Below, piece by piece: positions 27,111-37,942 of a DNA stretch of 64,000 bases. The notes beneath the pieces were generated by a model. That model saw only the letters and a list, made by a program, of their open reading frames with translations, had not been told where the DNA came from and did not search any database. Positions within the stretch are counted from its first letter, which is position 1, and the number at the start of each line of letters is the position of its first letter. A program made the translations under genes and the position numbers. The DNA lies in NCBI RefSeq assembly GCF_014196505.1, contig NZ_JACIDW010000005.1, positions 62,001-126,000 on the forward strand, in the 5' to 3' direction. The DNA comes from Rhizobium metallidurans (GTDB lineage: Bacteria; Pseudomonadota; Alphaproteobacteria; Rhizobiales; Rhizobiaceae).

Positions 27111-28250
27111 GTGATCGTAGAGGCATTTCTTCGTTGGGTTGAGACTGCCAAGACCGGAGACCGGGCGAGGGCGGCAAGCGCGCTCGGCCGCGCCTACCTG
27201 CAGTCGGAAATGTCGCGGGAAGAGCGCAAGGCCGCGGAAATGGCCATGACCTTCCTGCTCGACGACCCGTCGCCGAAGGTTCGGCTCGCCATGGCGGAAG
27301 CCATCGCGTGGTCGCCGGATGCGCCGCGTGCCATCGTCTTGTCCCTGGCCGGTGACCAGGCGGAGATCGCCTGCCATGCCATCACCTGCTCACCGCTTCT
27401 ATCGGACACGGACCTCGTCGATCTTGCCGCGCGCGGCAGCGCCGTCACCCGCATGCTGATTGCTGCCCGCTCCAGCATATCGCGTTCGGTTTCCGCCGCC
27501 CTGGCCGAAATCGGCGGCGAGGAAGATGTTCTGTGTCTGCTCGAGAACGAAGGCGCCGAGATCGCGCCGCAGGCTCTGAAGCGCATTGCCGAGCGGCTGG
27601 GCGACGACTGCGAGGTGCGCAACCTCCTGCTCGACCGCCCCGACCTGCCGGCCGATGCCCGCCAGTTGCTGACGCAGCATGTGAGCGACGCCCTGATCAA
27701 TCTGCCGCTGGCGCAGGCGGCGATCGGCGCCGGCCGTCTTCAGCGTGTTGCCCGCGAGGCGACCGAAGCCGCGATCGTCGCCCTTGCCGGCGAGATCACG
27801 CCGGGCGAGGTCGCCGACCTGGTCGAGCATCTGCGTGTCAGCGGACGCCTCACACCGTCTTTCCTCATGCACGCGCTGTGCTCCGGCAAGGTCGAGTTCT
27901 TCGCCGGCGCCATCGTCAATCTGACCGGCTGCGACGAGCGGCGGGTGCGCTCGATCCTGGCGACCGGCCGCATGCACGCCGTGCGCGCGCTTTACGAGAC
28001 GGCCGGTCTCGCCCGCGACATCAGCGTGATCTTCGTCGAAGCCACCTTGCTGTGGCGCGAGGCGTCGAAATCCACATCGGGCACCATGCTTGCCAATGTC
28101 TGCGGCCGGCTGCTGCAGAGCTTCCGAGGCCGCAACGCCACCCATGGCGCCGTGCAGGAGTTGCTGGAGATGGTCGAGAAGCTGCATGTCGCCGAGCAGC
28201 GACAGTCCGCGCGCGGATATGCCCATATGACGGCGCTGGCCGCGGCCTAG
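27111..28250 (+). CDS. DUF2336 domain protein
   Basis: 379 residues from a GTG at 27111. It is all-helical with HEAT-like repetition in the first half (FLLDDPSPKVRLAMAEAIAW) and the DUF2336 domain in the middle to C-terminal part. Such proteins are limited to alphaproteobacteria and have no firm function; some members are linked to general stress or cell-cycle signalling by context only. No membrane span or catalytic motif. It stands alone between a flavin-reductase gene and a convergent small exported protein. Confidence 0.85.
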   Translation: MIVEAFLRWVETAKTGDRARAASALGRAYLQSEMSREERKAAEMAMTFLLDDPSPKVRLAMAEAIAWSPDAPRAIVLSLAGDQAEIACHAITCSPLLSDTDLVDLAARGSAVTRMLIAARSSISRSVSAALAEIGGEEDVLCLLENEGAEIAPQALKRIAERLGDDCEVRNLLLDRPDLPADARQLLTQHVSDALINLPLAQAAIGAGRLQRVAREATEAAIVALAGEITPGEVADLVEHLRVSGRLTPSFLMHALCSGKVEFFAGAIVNLTGCDERRVRSILATGRMHAVRALYETAGLARDISVIFVEATLLWREASKSTSGTMLANVCGRLLQSFRGRNATHGAVQELLEMVEKLHVAEQRQSARGYAHMTALAAA

Positions 28251-28255
28251 CTAGT

Positions 28256-28666
28256 CTAGCTCTGATTGCTCAAGCGCCTGATGACCCAGGAATAGCTTCC
28301 TGATACGAAATGCACGGGCGTTGCGAGCGCGGATTTCATCGAATGGCCGGAGGGCAGGTATGCGCGTACCTCTGCCGCCATTCTGGACCCCAGACCGGAA
28401 ATCCCGGTCTGCGGCCTTTCCTCAACCACGGCGGGCACGGGCGCAGGCGCTGCGGCGACGACACTCGGTTCCGGCGGCCGCGGGGGCTCGCAGACGGCGA
28501 TGACCGTCGGGTATTTGATGTTGGAATAACGCGTCAATTGCCGCTCGGAATCGCCGTCGCACATCGCCACCGTTTCCCAGCGCTTCTCGACCGTCGCAAC
28601 GTAGTTACACTGTGTGACCGCGTCGTTGCATCCGAGGATGGTCATGGCGATGAGGACGGCTTGCAT
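28256..28666 (-). CDS. Small exported protein, possible lipoprotein
   Basis: 136 residues. A short hydrophobic N-terminus (MQAVLIAMTILGC) offers a lipobox-like ILGC with Cys13, though the usual basic residues before it are missing. The rest is periplasmic in style: two further Cys (DAVTQCNY, VAMCDGD), then a Pro/Ala/Val-rich linker and a basic C-terminal end. No family is recognised. It converges with DUF2336 with five bases between. Confidence 0.55.
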   Translation of the reverse strand: MQAVLIAMTILGCNDAVTQCNYVATVEKRWETVAMCDGDSERQLTRYSNIKYPTVIAVCEPPRPPEPSVVAAAPAPVPAVVEERPQTGISGLGSRMAAEVRAYLPSGHSMKSALATPVHFVSGSYSWVIRRLSNQS

Positions 28667-28783
28667 GGGGGCGCTTTCGATATTGAACCGCTCCCCTTAG
28701 ACGCAGCAATTTCAGCCAAATGAAGGCCGCTTTCCGGCATCCATGCGGAACAATGTCTGCTATCCGGAAAGGCGGCGCCCCGA

Positions 28784-29974
28784 TCAGCCTTCGGCGACCC
28801 GGGGCGGCGGCGGCGCCTGTTCGTCGATCAGCACCTGAGGGCCGATATCCGGCTTTTCGGCCGTGCGGACCTCGTGCATCCATTCGCGCCAGATCGCCAC
28901 CAGAAGCGCCATCAGCACCGGGCCGATGAACACCCCGAGGAAGCCCAACGTCTTCACGCCGCCGATCAGTCCGAAGAAGGTTGGCAGGAAGGGGAGCTTG
29001 ATCGGGCCGCCGACCAGTTTGGGGCGCAGTGTCTTGTCGACGATGAAGAGTTCGACGGTACCCCAGACGAACAGGACGACGCCGGCCAGGGGCGAGCCGC
29101 TGGCAACAAGGTAGATCGAGACCAGCGTGAACGACAGCGGCGCGCCGCCGGGGATCAATGCCATGATGCCGGTGATGACGCCGAGCGTCACGGGCGAGGG
29201 CACGCCGGCCATCCAATAGGCGACGCCGAGCACGATGCCTTCGCCAATGGCGATCAGCGTCATGCCCATGACGGTCGAGCTGATCGTGGCCGGGACCACG
29301 CGCGAAATTCGCTCCCAGCGGTTGGGCAGGATACGCTCGCCTAGCATGTCGATCTGGCGCGAGAACGCCGCGCCGTCACGATAGACGAAGAACAGCGCGA
29401 TCAGCATGAACAGCAGCGTCAGAAGCAGATGGAAGGCACCGCCGCCGGCCGCGAGCACGGCGCGGTAGATGTTGGCGATATGGGCGCCGCTGACCGCCTG
29501 GATCAGTTCGCCCATGGCGCCCGGCGTGCCGATATACTTGACCCACATCTCGTCGAGGTTCGGACCGACGAACGGAAGTGCGGCGATCCATGTGGGCGTG
29601 GGCGCGCCGGCGCGGTTCGCGTGGATCAGCCAGGCGACCCATTCGCGCACTTCGCCCGTCGTGTAGGTGACGGCAAGCACGATCGGCGTGATGAGAAAGG
29701 TGATGATCAGTATCAGCGCGATGGTTGCGGCGATCGTCGTGTTGCCGCCGACCTTCTGCAGCAGCTTGCGATAGAGCGGCCAGCTTGCAAATCCGATGAC
29801 CAGAGCGGCCAGCACCGGCACGAGGAAGCCGTAGAAAAAATAAACGCCCGCGGCCACGACAAGCATCAAAAGCCAGCGCGCCGCGGAAATCGAAGGAATG
29901 AGCGGCGTACGTGCGTGAGACGATGGGCCAATCCATCTCGACTCACGCTGCATGTTGTTGTTTGGAAGGCTCAC
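28784..29974 (-). CDS. AI-2E family transporter (PerM type)
   Basis: 396 residues from a GTG at 29974 with AGGACG upstream; the ATG at 29953 is an alternative. It has about eight membrane spans, with the conserved late segments GVITGIMALIPGGAPLSF and PKLVGGPIKLPFLPTFFGLI typical of the AI-2E/TqsA/PerM family. Members export small molecules or exchange Na+/H+; for this protein the substrate is unknown and the family name should not be read as proof of AI-2 transport. Confidence 0.9.
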   Translation of the reverse strand: MSLPNNNMQRESRWIGPSSHARTPLIPSISAARWLLMLVVAAGVYFFYGFLVPVLAALVIGFASWPLYRKLLQKVGGNTTIAATIALILIITFLITPIVLAVTYTTGEVREWVAWLIHANRAGAPTPTWIAALPFVGPNLDEMWVKYIGTPGAMGELIQAVSGAHIANIYRAVLAAGGGAFHLLLTLLFMLIALFFVYRDGAAFSRQIDMLGERILPNRWERISRVVPATISSTVMGMTLIAIGEGIVLGVAYWMAGVPSPVTLGVITGIMALIPGGAPLSFTLVSIYLVASGSPLAGVVLFVWGTVELFIVDKTLRPKLVGGPIKLPFLPTFFGLIGGVKTLGFLGVFIGPVLMALLVAIWREWMHEVRTAEKPDIGPQVLIDEQAPPPPRVAEG

Positions 29975-30279
29975 GTCGTCCTTTTCCCCCTATTTCACCT
30001 ACCGATATGGGCCATGCGTCCTCTGCACGCAAGCTCCATCGCCGATTTATGCCGGACAACGCCCCCGTCGTCCGTCGATCGGTCGTCCCGCAGACCTCAT
30101 AATCTCACATCGCGCAATCATTAAGACAGAATTCCTTCGATATGGTTTTCATACAGGGCGAGCGCCGAATGCTGACGACATCGTGATCTCGTGTGCGCGC
30201 CGAGCGCCGGAGCGAAAGCCGAGACAAGTATGCCTGGAGCTGATAGTGGCGGCGCTGCGACCCAAGAAGGAGAAGAGGC
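29975..30279. other. Divergent intergenic stretch
   Basis: 305 bases between the leftward transporter and rightward osmC-type gene. It must contain both promoters. A purine-rich AAGAAGGAGAAGAGG ribosome site ends it, just ahead of the ATG at 30280. I see no RNA gene or clear operator. Confidence 0.5.
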
Positions 30280-30741
30280 ATGACGACGTTTTCGGCACAG
30301 GTGGCGTGGCAGCGCGGTGAGGACAACTTTATCGACGGGCGCTACAGCCGCGGCCACAGCTGGTCCTTCGACGGTGGCATCACGGTGCCGGCTTCCGCGT
30401 CTCCTCACAATGTGCCTTTGCCCTATGCGGTGGCGGAGAATGTCGATCCGGAGGAAGCCTATGTGGCGGCACTCTCCAGCTGCCACATGCTGTTCTATCT
30501 TTGGATCGCATCGAAAAAGCGCATCGGCATCGACAGCTATGTCGATGATGCGCTCGGCGTGATGGAGAAGGTCGACGGACGAATGATGGTCAGCCGTGTC
30601 GAACTGCGTCCGAAGGTCGTCTATGCCGATGAGATTCCAACGCGGGAGGTCGAGGCAGCGATGCACCATCAGGCGCACGAGCTCTGCTTCCTCGCCAATT
30701 CGGTGAAGACCGTGATCGAAATCAGGCTCGACCGAGCCTGA
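30280..30741 (+). CDS. OsmC family peroxiredoxin-like protein
   Basis: 153 residues with the OsmC/Ohr fold and both redox cysteines in their usual contexts, Cys68 (LSSCHMLFYL) and Cys136 (HELCFLANSV). It closely resembles the YhfA/OsmC-related group (EEAYVAALSSCH). It probably reduces organic hydroperoxides in the cytoplasm, using lipoyl or thiol partners. AAGGAGAAG precedes the start. The gene converges on parE. Confidence 0.92.
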   Translation: MTTFSAQVAWQRGEDNFIDGRYSRGHSWSFDGGITVPASASPHNVPLPYAVAENVDPEEAYVAALSSCHMLFYLWIASKKRIGIDSYVDDALGVMEKVDGRMMVSRVELRPKVVYADEIPTREVEAAMHHQAHELCFLANSVKTVIEIRLDRA

Positions 30742-30761
30742 TCTTCCATCGGATCTCGGCG

Positions 30762-32849
30762 TCAGATGTCGAGGTTTTCCGCGAACGCTGCGCGATCCTG
30801 GATGAACCGGAAGCGGGCTTCCGGCTTCGTGCCCATGAGATCGTCGACCGCCGTGCGCGTGCCCTCGAAATCCACCTCGTCGATCAGCACGCGCAGCATG
30901 GTGCGCTTGCTTGGGTCCATGGTGGTTTCCTTGAGCTGCGCCGGCAGCATTTCGCCGAGACCTTTGAAGCGGCTGATCTCGACCTTCGTCTTGCCCTTGA
31001 ACTCCGTCTCCATCAGCTCGGCACGGTGACGGTCGTCACGCGCATAGGCCGATTTGGCGCCCTGCGTGATCTTGTAGAGCGGCGGAACGGCGAGGAACAG
31101 GTGACCGCCGCGAACGAGCTCGGGCATCTCCTGATAGAAGAAGGTGATGAGCAGCGAGGCGATATGCGCCCCGTCGACGTCGGCATCGGTCATGACGATG
31201 ATGCGTTCGTAGCGAAGGTCTTCCTCGCGGTATTTCGAGCGCGTGCCGCAGCCGAGGGCCTGGACGAGGTCGGAGAGCTGCTGGTTGGCGCCAAGCTTTT
31301 CGCGGCCGGCGCTGGCGACGTTCAGGATCTTGCCGCGCAGCGGCAGGATCGCCTGGTTGGCGCGGTTGCGCGCCTGCTTGGCGGAGCCACCGGCCGAATC
31401 CCCTTCTACGATGAAGAGTTCGGCGCCCTGGGCGGTGTTCTGCGAGCAGTCGGCAAGCTTGCCGGGCAGGCGCAGCTTGCGCACGGCGGTCTTGCGGTTG
31501 ACTTCCTTTTCCTTGCGGCGGCGCAGGCGCTCCTCGGCGCGCTCGATGACCCAGTCGAGCAGCTTGGCCGTTTCGTTCGGATTGTCGGCGAGGTAGTGGT
31601 CGAAGGGGTCGCGCAGCGCGTTTTCGACGATGCGCTGCGCTTCGACCGTGGCAAGCTTGTCCTTCGTCTGGCCGACGAATTCCGGCTCGCGGATGAAGAC
31701 CGAGAGCATGCCGACGGCCGAGATCATCACGTCGTCCGTGGTGATCTGTGCGGCTCGCTTGTTCTGCGTCAGCTCGCCATAGGCCTTGAGGCCCTTGGTC
31801 AGCGCGATGCGAAGGCCGGCCTCGTGGGTGCCGCCTTCGGGTGTCGGAATAGTGTTGCAATAGGAGTGAACCTGCGGGTCGCCGCCATACCACGTGATCG
31901 CCCATTCGAGCGAGCCGTGGCCGCTGGTCTTCTCCGTCTTGCCGGCGAAGATCTCGCGGGTGACGGTGAACTCCTTGCCCATCGTCGCCTGCAGATAATC
32001 CTTCAGGCCGCCGGGGAAGTGGAAGACCGCCTTGTCGGGGATCTCGCCGCCTTCTGCGACGACACCAGGATCGCAGCTCCAGCGGATCTCGACGCCGCCG
32101 AACAGATAGGCCTTCGAGCGCGCCATGCGGAAGACGCGGCCGGCATCGAACTTGGCGTGATCGCCGAAGATCTGCGGGTCCGGATGGAAGCGCACGCGCG
32201 TACCACGGCGGTTGTGAACGTCGCCCAGTTCCTCAAGGCCACCCTGCGGAATACCGCGCGAAAAGCGCTGGCGATAGAGCTTGCGATTGCGCGCGACCTC
32301 GACTTCGAGAACATCCGAGAGCGCGTTGACGACCGACACGCCGACGCCGTGCAGACCGCCCGATGTCTCGTAGGCCTTGCCGTCGAACTTGCCGCCGGCA
32401 TGCAGCTTGGTCATGATGACTTCGAGCGTCGACTTGCCGGGAACCTGCGGGTGGTTCTCGACCGGAATACCGCGCCCGTTGTCGCTGACGGTCAGGAAGC
32501 CCATCGCGTCGAGATGCACTTCGATGAAATTGGCGTGGCCGGCGACCGCTTCGTCCATCGAGTTGTCGATGACTTCGGCGAAGAGGTGGTGAAGGGCCTT
32601 TTCGTCGGTGCCGCCGATATACATGCCCGGCCGCATGCGGACCGGCTCGAGACCTTCCAGAACGCGGATCGACGAGGCGCCGTAGTCCTCGGACGTGGAG
32701 CTCGCCGGCGGCGCCTGCCGTGGCGCGGCACTGGCGGCAGCGCTCGGCGCAGCCGGAGCGGCAGCGGGTGCCGTCTCGGCCGGCTGGGGCGCATCCTCCT
32801 GCTTCTTGGTCAGGGGCATTCCGGAAAAGAGGTCGTTGCTATCGTCCAT
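30762..32849 (-). CDS. parE: DNA topoisomerase IV subunit B
   Basis: 695 residues from the ATG at 32849 (MDDSNDLFSG), the rhizobial family start; a longer frame to 32915 is open but unsupported. An Ala/Pro-rich N-terminal tail of about 50 residues is followed by the GHKL ATPase domain (VRMRPGMYIGGTD, DNGRGIPVENHP), the transducer domain, and TOPRIM with EGDSAGGSAKQARN and DADVDGAHI. With ParC it decatenates daughter chromosomes. It is transcribed alone here. Confidence 0.97.
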   Translation of the reverse strand: MDDSNDLFSGMPLTKKQEDAPQPAETAPAAAPAAPSAAASAAPRQAPPASSTSEDYGASSIRVLEGLEPVRMRPGMYIGGTDEKALHHLFAEVIDNSMDEAVAGHANFIEVHLDAMGFLTVSDNGRGIPVENHPQVPGKSTLEVIMTKLHAGGKFDGKAYETSGGLHGVGVSVVNALSDVLEVEVARNRKLYRQRFSRGIPQGGLEELGDVHNRRGTRVRFHPDPQIFGDHAKFDAGRVFRMARSKAYLFGGVEIRWSCDPGVVAEGGEIPDKAVFHFPGGLKDYLQATMGKEFTVTREIFAGKTEKTSGHGSLEWAITWYGGDPQVHSYCNTIPTPEGGTHEAGLRIALTKGLKAYGELTQNKRAAQITTDDVMISAVGMLSVFIREPEFVGQTKDKLATVEAQRIVENALRDPFDHYLADNPNETAKLLDWVIERAEERLRRRKEKEVNRKTAVRKLRLPGKLADCSQNTAQGAELFIVEGDSAGGSAKQARNRANQAILPLRGKILNVASAGREKLGANQQLSDLVQALGCGTRSKYREEDLRYERIIVMTDADVDGAHIASLLITFFYQEMPELVRGGHLFLAVPPLYKITQGAKSAYARDDRHRAELMETEFKGKTKVEISRFKGLGEMLPAQLKETTMDPSKRTMLRVLIDEVDFEGTRTAVDDLMGTKPEARFRFIQDRAAFAENLDI

Positions 32850-33068
32850 GGAGCCGTTCAGATCTTCATCTTGTCGTGGGCTGGCCGCTTGCGCTTGAGC
32901 CCGACCCAAAATCACCGCAATTCATGCCACGTTTGCGAATCAGGCAGAGTCTGCCAGAAAGCACCTCGATACGCGACGCCGCCTCGTCGGGCGGACTTTC
33001 TTCAAGAAATGATTTGCGTCCTGGGTCGCCGAATGGCAAGCGGCCAGACGCATCAGGGAACCTTGCGC

Positions 33069-33959
33069 ATGCGAATGTCCACAAGTCATTGCATAACGAT
33101 CACAGCAATTGCGGCCTTTTTCATGTTCGCACACGCCGATATCAGCACAGCCGACACCTTGCCGCCGTTCAAGGACGACCTGTTCTCGACGCAGACGACG
33201 CTTCAGACCGGCAATGACGGCGCCTTCGATGTCATCGATTACGACGAGATGCGCGACATCAACGGTCGCGACCAGATCCCGGAAAAACGCACGCAGCAGA
33301 AATACGTCTCGCTCGGCATCCGCAAGCTGCAGAACAACGAGACGCTGTCGCTCGACGGCGTCAAGCTCGACGTTGCGAGGGTAGGGCCGAGCACTGGCGC
33401 CGCCTTTACGGTCATCTTCGTCCACGGCCGAAACGGCGACCGCCGCCTCGGCGTCAACGATTACACCTTCGGCGGCAATTTCAACCGGCTGAAGAACCTC
33501 GTCGCCGGCAATGGTGGCGTCTATTACGCGCCCTCGGTCAAGACGTTCGACAGCGATGGCGTGACCGCCGTCGCCGGCCTGGTGCGCTATGCCAGCGCCC
33601 AGGCGCCGGGCCGGCCGATCATCCTCACCTGCGCCTCCATGGGAAGCCAGATCTGCTGGGGTGCGACGCGTGACGCCGAAACGGTAAAGCGGCTCAAGGG
33701 AATGGTCATCATGAGCGGCGTCGCCGATCCCGATTTTGCGAAGAGCGCCTTCTACAAGGCCAGGCTGCCGCTCTGGTTCGCCCATGGCAGCCGCGATCCG
33801 ACCTATGCCGCCGCCGACCAGCAGGCGCTCTTCGAAACGCTGGTCAAATCGGGCTATCCGACGCATTTCACCCTGTACCAGACGGGAAATCACGGCACGC
33901 CGATCCGCATGATCGACTGGCGCCGGACGCTGAACTGGATACTGGCCTCCAAAAATTGA
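33069..33959 (+). CDS. Exported alpha/beta hydrolase
   Basis: 296 residues from the ATG at 33069 (a second ATG at 33075 is equally possible). A signal peptide occupies about 1-29 (ITITAIAAFFMFAHADISTA). The alpha/beta-hydrolase core has VIFVHGRNGDRR (oxyanion region), the nucleophile in CASMGSQ, an aspartate in HGSRDPTY and the histidine in TGNHGTPI, so a full Ser-Asp-His triad is present. It is probably a periplasmic esterase or peptidase of unknown substrate. The frame is open far upstream but only this part has signal and domain logic. Confidence 0.82.
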   Translation: MRMSTSHCITITAIAAFFMFAHADISTADTLPPFKDDLFSTQTTLQTGNDGAFDVIDYDEMRDINGRDQIPEKRTQQKYVSLGIRKLQNNETLSLDGVKLDVARVGPSTGAAFTVIFVHGRNGDRRLGVNDYTFGGNFNRLKNLVAGNGGVYYAPSVKTFDSDGVTAVAGLVRYASAQAPGRPIILTCASMGSQICWGATRDAETVKRLKGMVIMSGVADPDFAKSAFYKARLPLWFAHGSRDPTYAAADQQALFETLVKSGYPTHFTLYQTGNHGTPIRMIDWRRTLNWILASKN

Positions 33960-34111
33960 GGGGCCAGCCATGGTTTAGGCAACGCGGCCGACAAATTTTA
34001 AGCATTTGCGCCGCAAAACGCCGCAATTTCCCTTACGTAAGCGTCCGAAACCTTTTCATTGCCGCATGCTTTTGCTAAGGCCGTCCTGACCGAGAAATGG
34101 GGAAGGCCGGC

Positions 34112-34882
34112 ATGACACCTGACGTGCGCCCGCTTGTGGCGGGAAACTGGAAAATGAACGGCACGCGTGCCTCGCTGGATCAGATAAAGGCGATTGCTTC
34201 GGGCGTGCAGGGTCCTCTTTCCAACAAGGTGGAAGCGCTGATTTGCCCGCCGGCGACGTTGCTCTACGTCGCGACCGCGCTCTGCACCGATAGCCCGCTC
34301 GCCATCGGCGCGCAGGATTGCCACCAGAACCCCGAAGGCGCCCATACCGGCGATATCTCGGCCGAAATGATCGCCGATTGCTTCGGCACCTATGTCATCG
34401 TCGGCCATTCCGAACGTCGTACCGATCACGCAGAGACGGACCATCTGGTGCGCGCCAAGGCGGAAGCCGCCGCCGCCGCCGATCTCACCGCGATCGTCTG
34501 CATCGGCGAGACCGCGGCCGAGCGCCAGGCGGGCCAGACGCTCGATATCATCAAGCGGCAGCTGTCGGCCTCCGTGCCGGAGAACGCCACGCCCGAAACC
34601 ACCGTGATCGCCTACGAGCCCGTCTGGGCGATCGGAACCGGTGTGACGCCAACCGTCGAGGACGTCGAGAAGGCGCATGCCTTCATGCGCGCCGAGCTGG
34701 TCGCACGCTTCGGCGACAACGGCCGCAAGTTCCGCATCCTCTACGGAGGCTCGGTCAAGCCAGGCAACGCCTGGGAACTGATGGGCGTCGCCAATGTCGA
34801 CGGCGCGCTGATCGGCGGCGCGAGCTTGAAAGCAACCGATTTCCTCGCCATCTACGGCGCATACGAGGCGTTGCTCTCTTGA
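34112..34882 (+). CDS. tpiA: Triosephosphate isomerase
   Basis: 256 residues from the ATG at 34112 ([17 protein letters not shown]), with GGGGAAGG seven bases before it; the ATG at 34097 is less likely. Active-site residues: N and K in GNWKMN, His in VIVGHSERR, and Glu in [11 protein letters not shown]. The phosphate loop is [10 protein letters not shown]. It interconverts DHAP and GAP in the cytoplasm. secG and pyrG follow on the same strand, the usual rhizobial order. Confidence 0.98.
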   Translation: MTPDVRPLVAGNWKMNGTRASLDQIKAIASGVQGPLSNKVEALICPPATLLYVATALCTDSPLAIGAQDCHQNPEGAHTGDISAEMIADCFGTYVIVGHSERRTDHAETDHLVRAKAEAAAAADLTAIVCIGETAAERQAGQTLDIIKRQLSASVPENATPETTVIAYEPVWAIGTGVTPTVEDVEKAHAFMRAELVARFGDNGRKFRILYGGSVKPGNAWELMGVANVDGALIGGASLKATDFLAIYGAYEALLS

Positions 34883-34988
34883 GATGCGTGTATATTCCAG
34901 GCCGAAGGGCTTGGAATAGCGGATCACCTCATGTAAAGAGCGCCAGAATTTTACTTTATGCCCGCTTCGCGCCGGCAGGACTGGACCC

Positions 34989-35537
34989 ATGCAGACCGTA
35001 TTGATTGTCATTCATCTCATGATCGTGCTGGCGCTTGTCGGCGTTGTGCTTATCCAGCGCTCCGAAGGCGGTGGCCTTGGTATCGGCGGCGGTTCGGGCT
35101 TCATGTCGGCGCGCGGCACGGCAAATGCGCTGACCCGCACGACCGCGATCCTCGCAGCACTCTTCTTCATCACCTCGCTCGGCCTCGGCGTATTGAACCG
35201 CTACGAAAGCCGTCCGACGGATATCCTGAACCGCATTCCGGCAACGAGCGGGCAGGGCAACGGCATTCTCGATTCGCTTGGCGGCCAGCAGAACGGCGCC
35301 GCCGCTCCGGCGGCTCCCGCGGCTCCTGCCGGCAACGGTGTTCCGACCGGCGGCGACGCACCTGCTGCTCCAGCCGCTCAGGCTCCCGCCGCGACCGCTC
35401 CGGCTGCCCCTGCAGCCACCGCACCGGCTCCCGCCGCGACCACGCCGGCCCCGGCAGCGACTGAAACCGCTCCGGCAGCACCGCAGGCCACCACGCCTGA
35501 CGCTCCGGCCCCGGCGACTGCTCCGAGCGGCCAGTAA
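34989..35537 (+). CDS. secG: Preprotein translocase subunit SecG
   Basis: 182 residues. The SecG core is the first 75: two membrane spans (3-22 and 52-70) around the loop RSEGGGLGIGGGSGFMSARG. The remaining 100 residues are an Ala/Pro-rich low-complexity tail, common in rhizobial SecG but absent in E. coli (110 residues in total there). It supports SecYE translocation at the inner membrane. It lies about 100 bases after tpiA and is followed by a strong terminator. Confidence 0.95.
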   Translation: MQTVLIVIHLMIVLALVGVVLIQRSEGGGLGIGGGSGFMSARGTANALTRTTAILAALFFITSLGLGVLNRYESRPTDILNRIPATSGQGNGILDSLGGQQNGAAAPAAPAAPAGNGVPTGGDAPAAPAAQAPAATAPAAPAATAPAPAATTPAPAATETAPAAPQATTPDAPAPATAPSGQ

Positions 35538-35557
35538 GCCGCACGACACATACACCG

Positions 35558-35590
35558 CCGGCAGGCCCCAGGGTCTGCCGGTTTTCTTTT
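35558..35590 (+). terminator. Rho-independent terminator after secG
   Basis: CCGGCAGGCC / GGTCTGCCGG stem with one G-U pair and a tight loop, then TTTTCTTTT (35582-35590). It ends the tpiA-secG transcript 20 bases after the secG stop. Confidence 0.88.
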
Positions 35591-35649
35591 GTCTTGAAGT
35601 CACCGACAGCGATCGCCCGGCAACCGCGGGAAGAATGCTGTTAAATTGG

Positions 35650-35682
35650 AGCCCTAAAATTCAGGACATGAATTTTAGGGCT
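35650..35682 (+). promoter_or_regulatory. Perfect 14-bp-arm palindrome in the pyrG leader
   Basis: AGCCCTAAAATTCA (35650-35663) and TGAATTTTAGGGCT (35669-35682) are exact inverse complements around a GGACA loop, and end 37 bases before the pyrG start. No T-run follows, so it is not a classical terminator. It could be an operator or an mRNA structure that controls pyrG. Confidence 0.55.
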
Positions 35683-35707
35683 GGTGGAATCGTTTTTGAA
35701 AAGGTAA

Positions 35708-37348
<1,641 letters not shown>

Positions 37349-37412
37349 TCCAGCCCGAGCTTGACGAATTTCATCGTCGCTTCCATCTTGTAGAAGACAG
37401 AAGGAGGCGACG

Positions 37413-37619
37413 ATGACGTCTGCAGTGCGCAAGAGGCAGGAAACGCTCAAGGCGGCCGGGATGCGGCCCGTCCGAATTTGGGTGCCTGACACACGTGCGC
37501 CCGGATTTGCTGAGGAATGCCGCCGTCAATCACTGCTGATAGCAAAAGCTGATGAGACGGATGCCGATCTCGGCTCCTTCATGGACGAAGCACTTGCCGA
37601 CATCGATGACGAAGAATGA
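37413..37619 (+). CDS. MazE-type antitoxin (DUF3018)
   Basis: 68 residues. It matches the DUF3018 antitoxins: a basic start (RKRQETLKAAGMRPVRIWVPD) that binds DNA, then an acidic C-terminus (MDEALADIDDEE) that should wrap the toxin. AGGAGG lies directly upstream of the ATG. The stop overlaps the toxin start by four bases, the usual TA coupling. It should repress its own operon with the toxin. Its partner gene is disrupted at the end by an IS. Confidence 0.88.
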   Translation: MTSAVRKRQETLKAAGMRPVRIWVPDTRAPGFAEECRRQSLLIAKADETDADLGSFMDEALADIDDEE

Positions 37620-37942
37620 GACGAGGTGATCTTGTCACCGTCTCGATGCAAGGGGATTTTGGAAAACCGCGTCCCGCGCTCATCATTCAAGCCGACCAAT
37701 TCGATCTGACTTTCAACGTTACCGTGCTGCTTCTCTCCGGCACCTTGATCGACGCACCGCTCGTCCGCGTGACAGTGGCGCCGAACGCTGAGAACGGACT
37801 AAGGAAGATTTCGCAAGTCATGATCGATAAGACGATGACCGTTCGGCGCGAAAAGGTTGGCCCAACGTTCGGCAGTCTTGACGGTGATACTATGCTTTCA
37901 ATCAGCAGCCTTCTAGGCTGTGGTGACAATTTAACTATTTGA
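37616..37942 (+). pseudogene. MazF/PemK-type toxin, C-terminus altered by IS insertion
   Basis: 108 codons as it now reads. Residues 1-100 are a normal MazF/PemK ribonuclease toxin (MRRGDLVTVSMQGDFGKPRP, with the conserved KPRPALIIQ). The IS5-family element enters at codon 100 (CTA, 37913-37915), so residues 101-108 (GCGDNLTI) are IS sequence. Joining the flanks across one TA restores SLLALFLGFA and a stop, giving a 107-residue toxin. The lost end is a C-terminal helix in MazF folds, so activity may be weakened or lost; the altered protein could also stay partly active. Confidence 0.85.

Noticed and set aside
31026..33068. Long rightward open frame opposite parE that runs into the alpha/beta hydrolase
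   Set aside because: The first 680 codons are antisense to parE. Only the part from about 33069 has a signal peptide and hydrolase triad.
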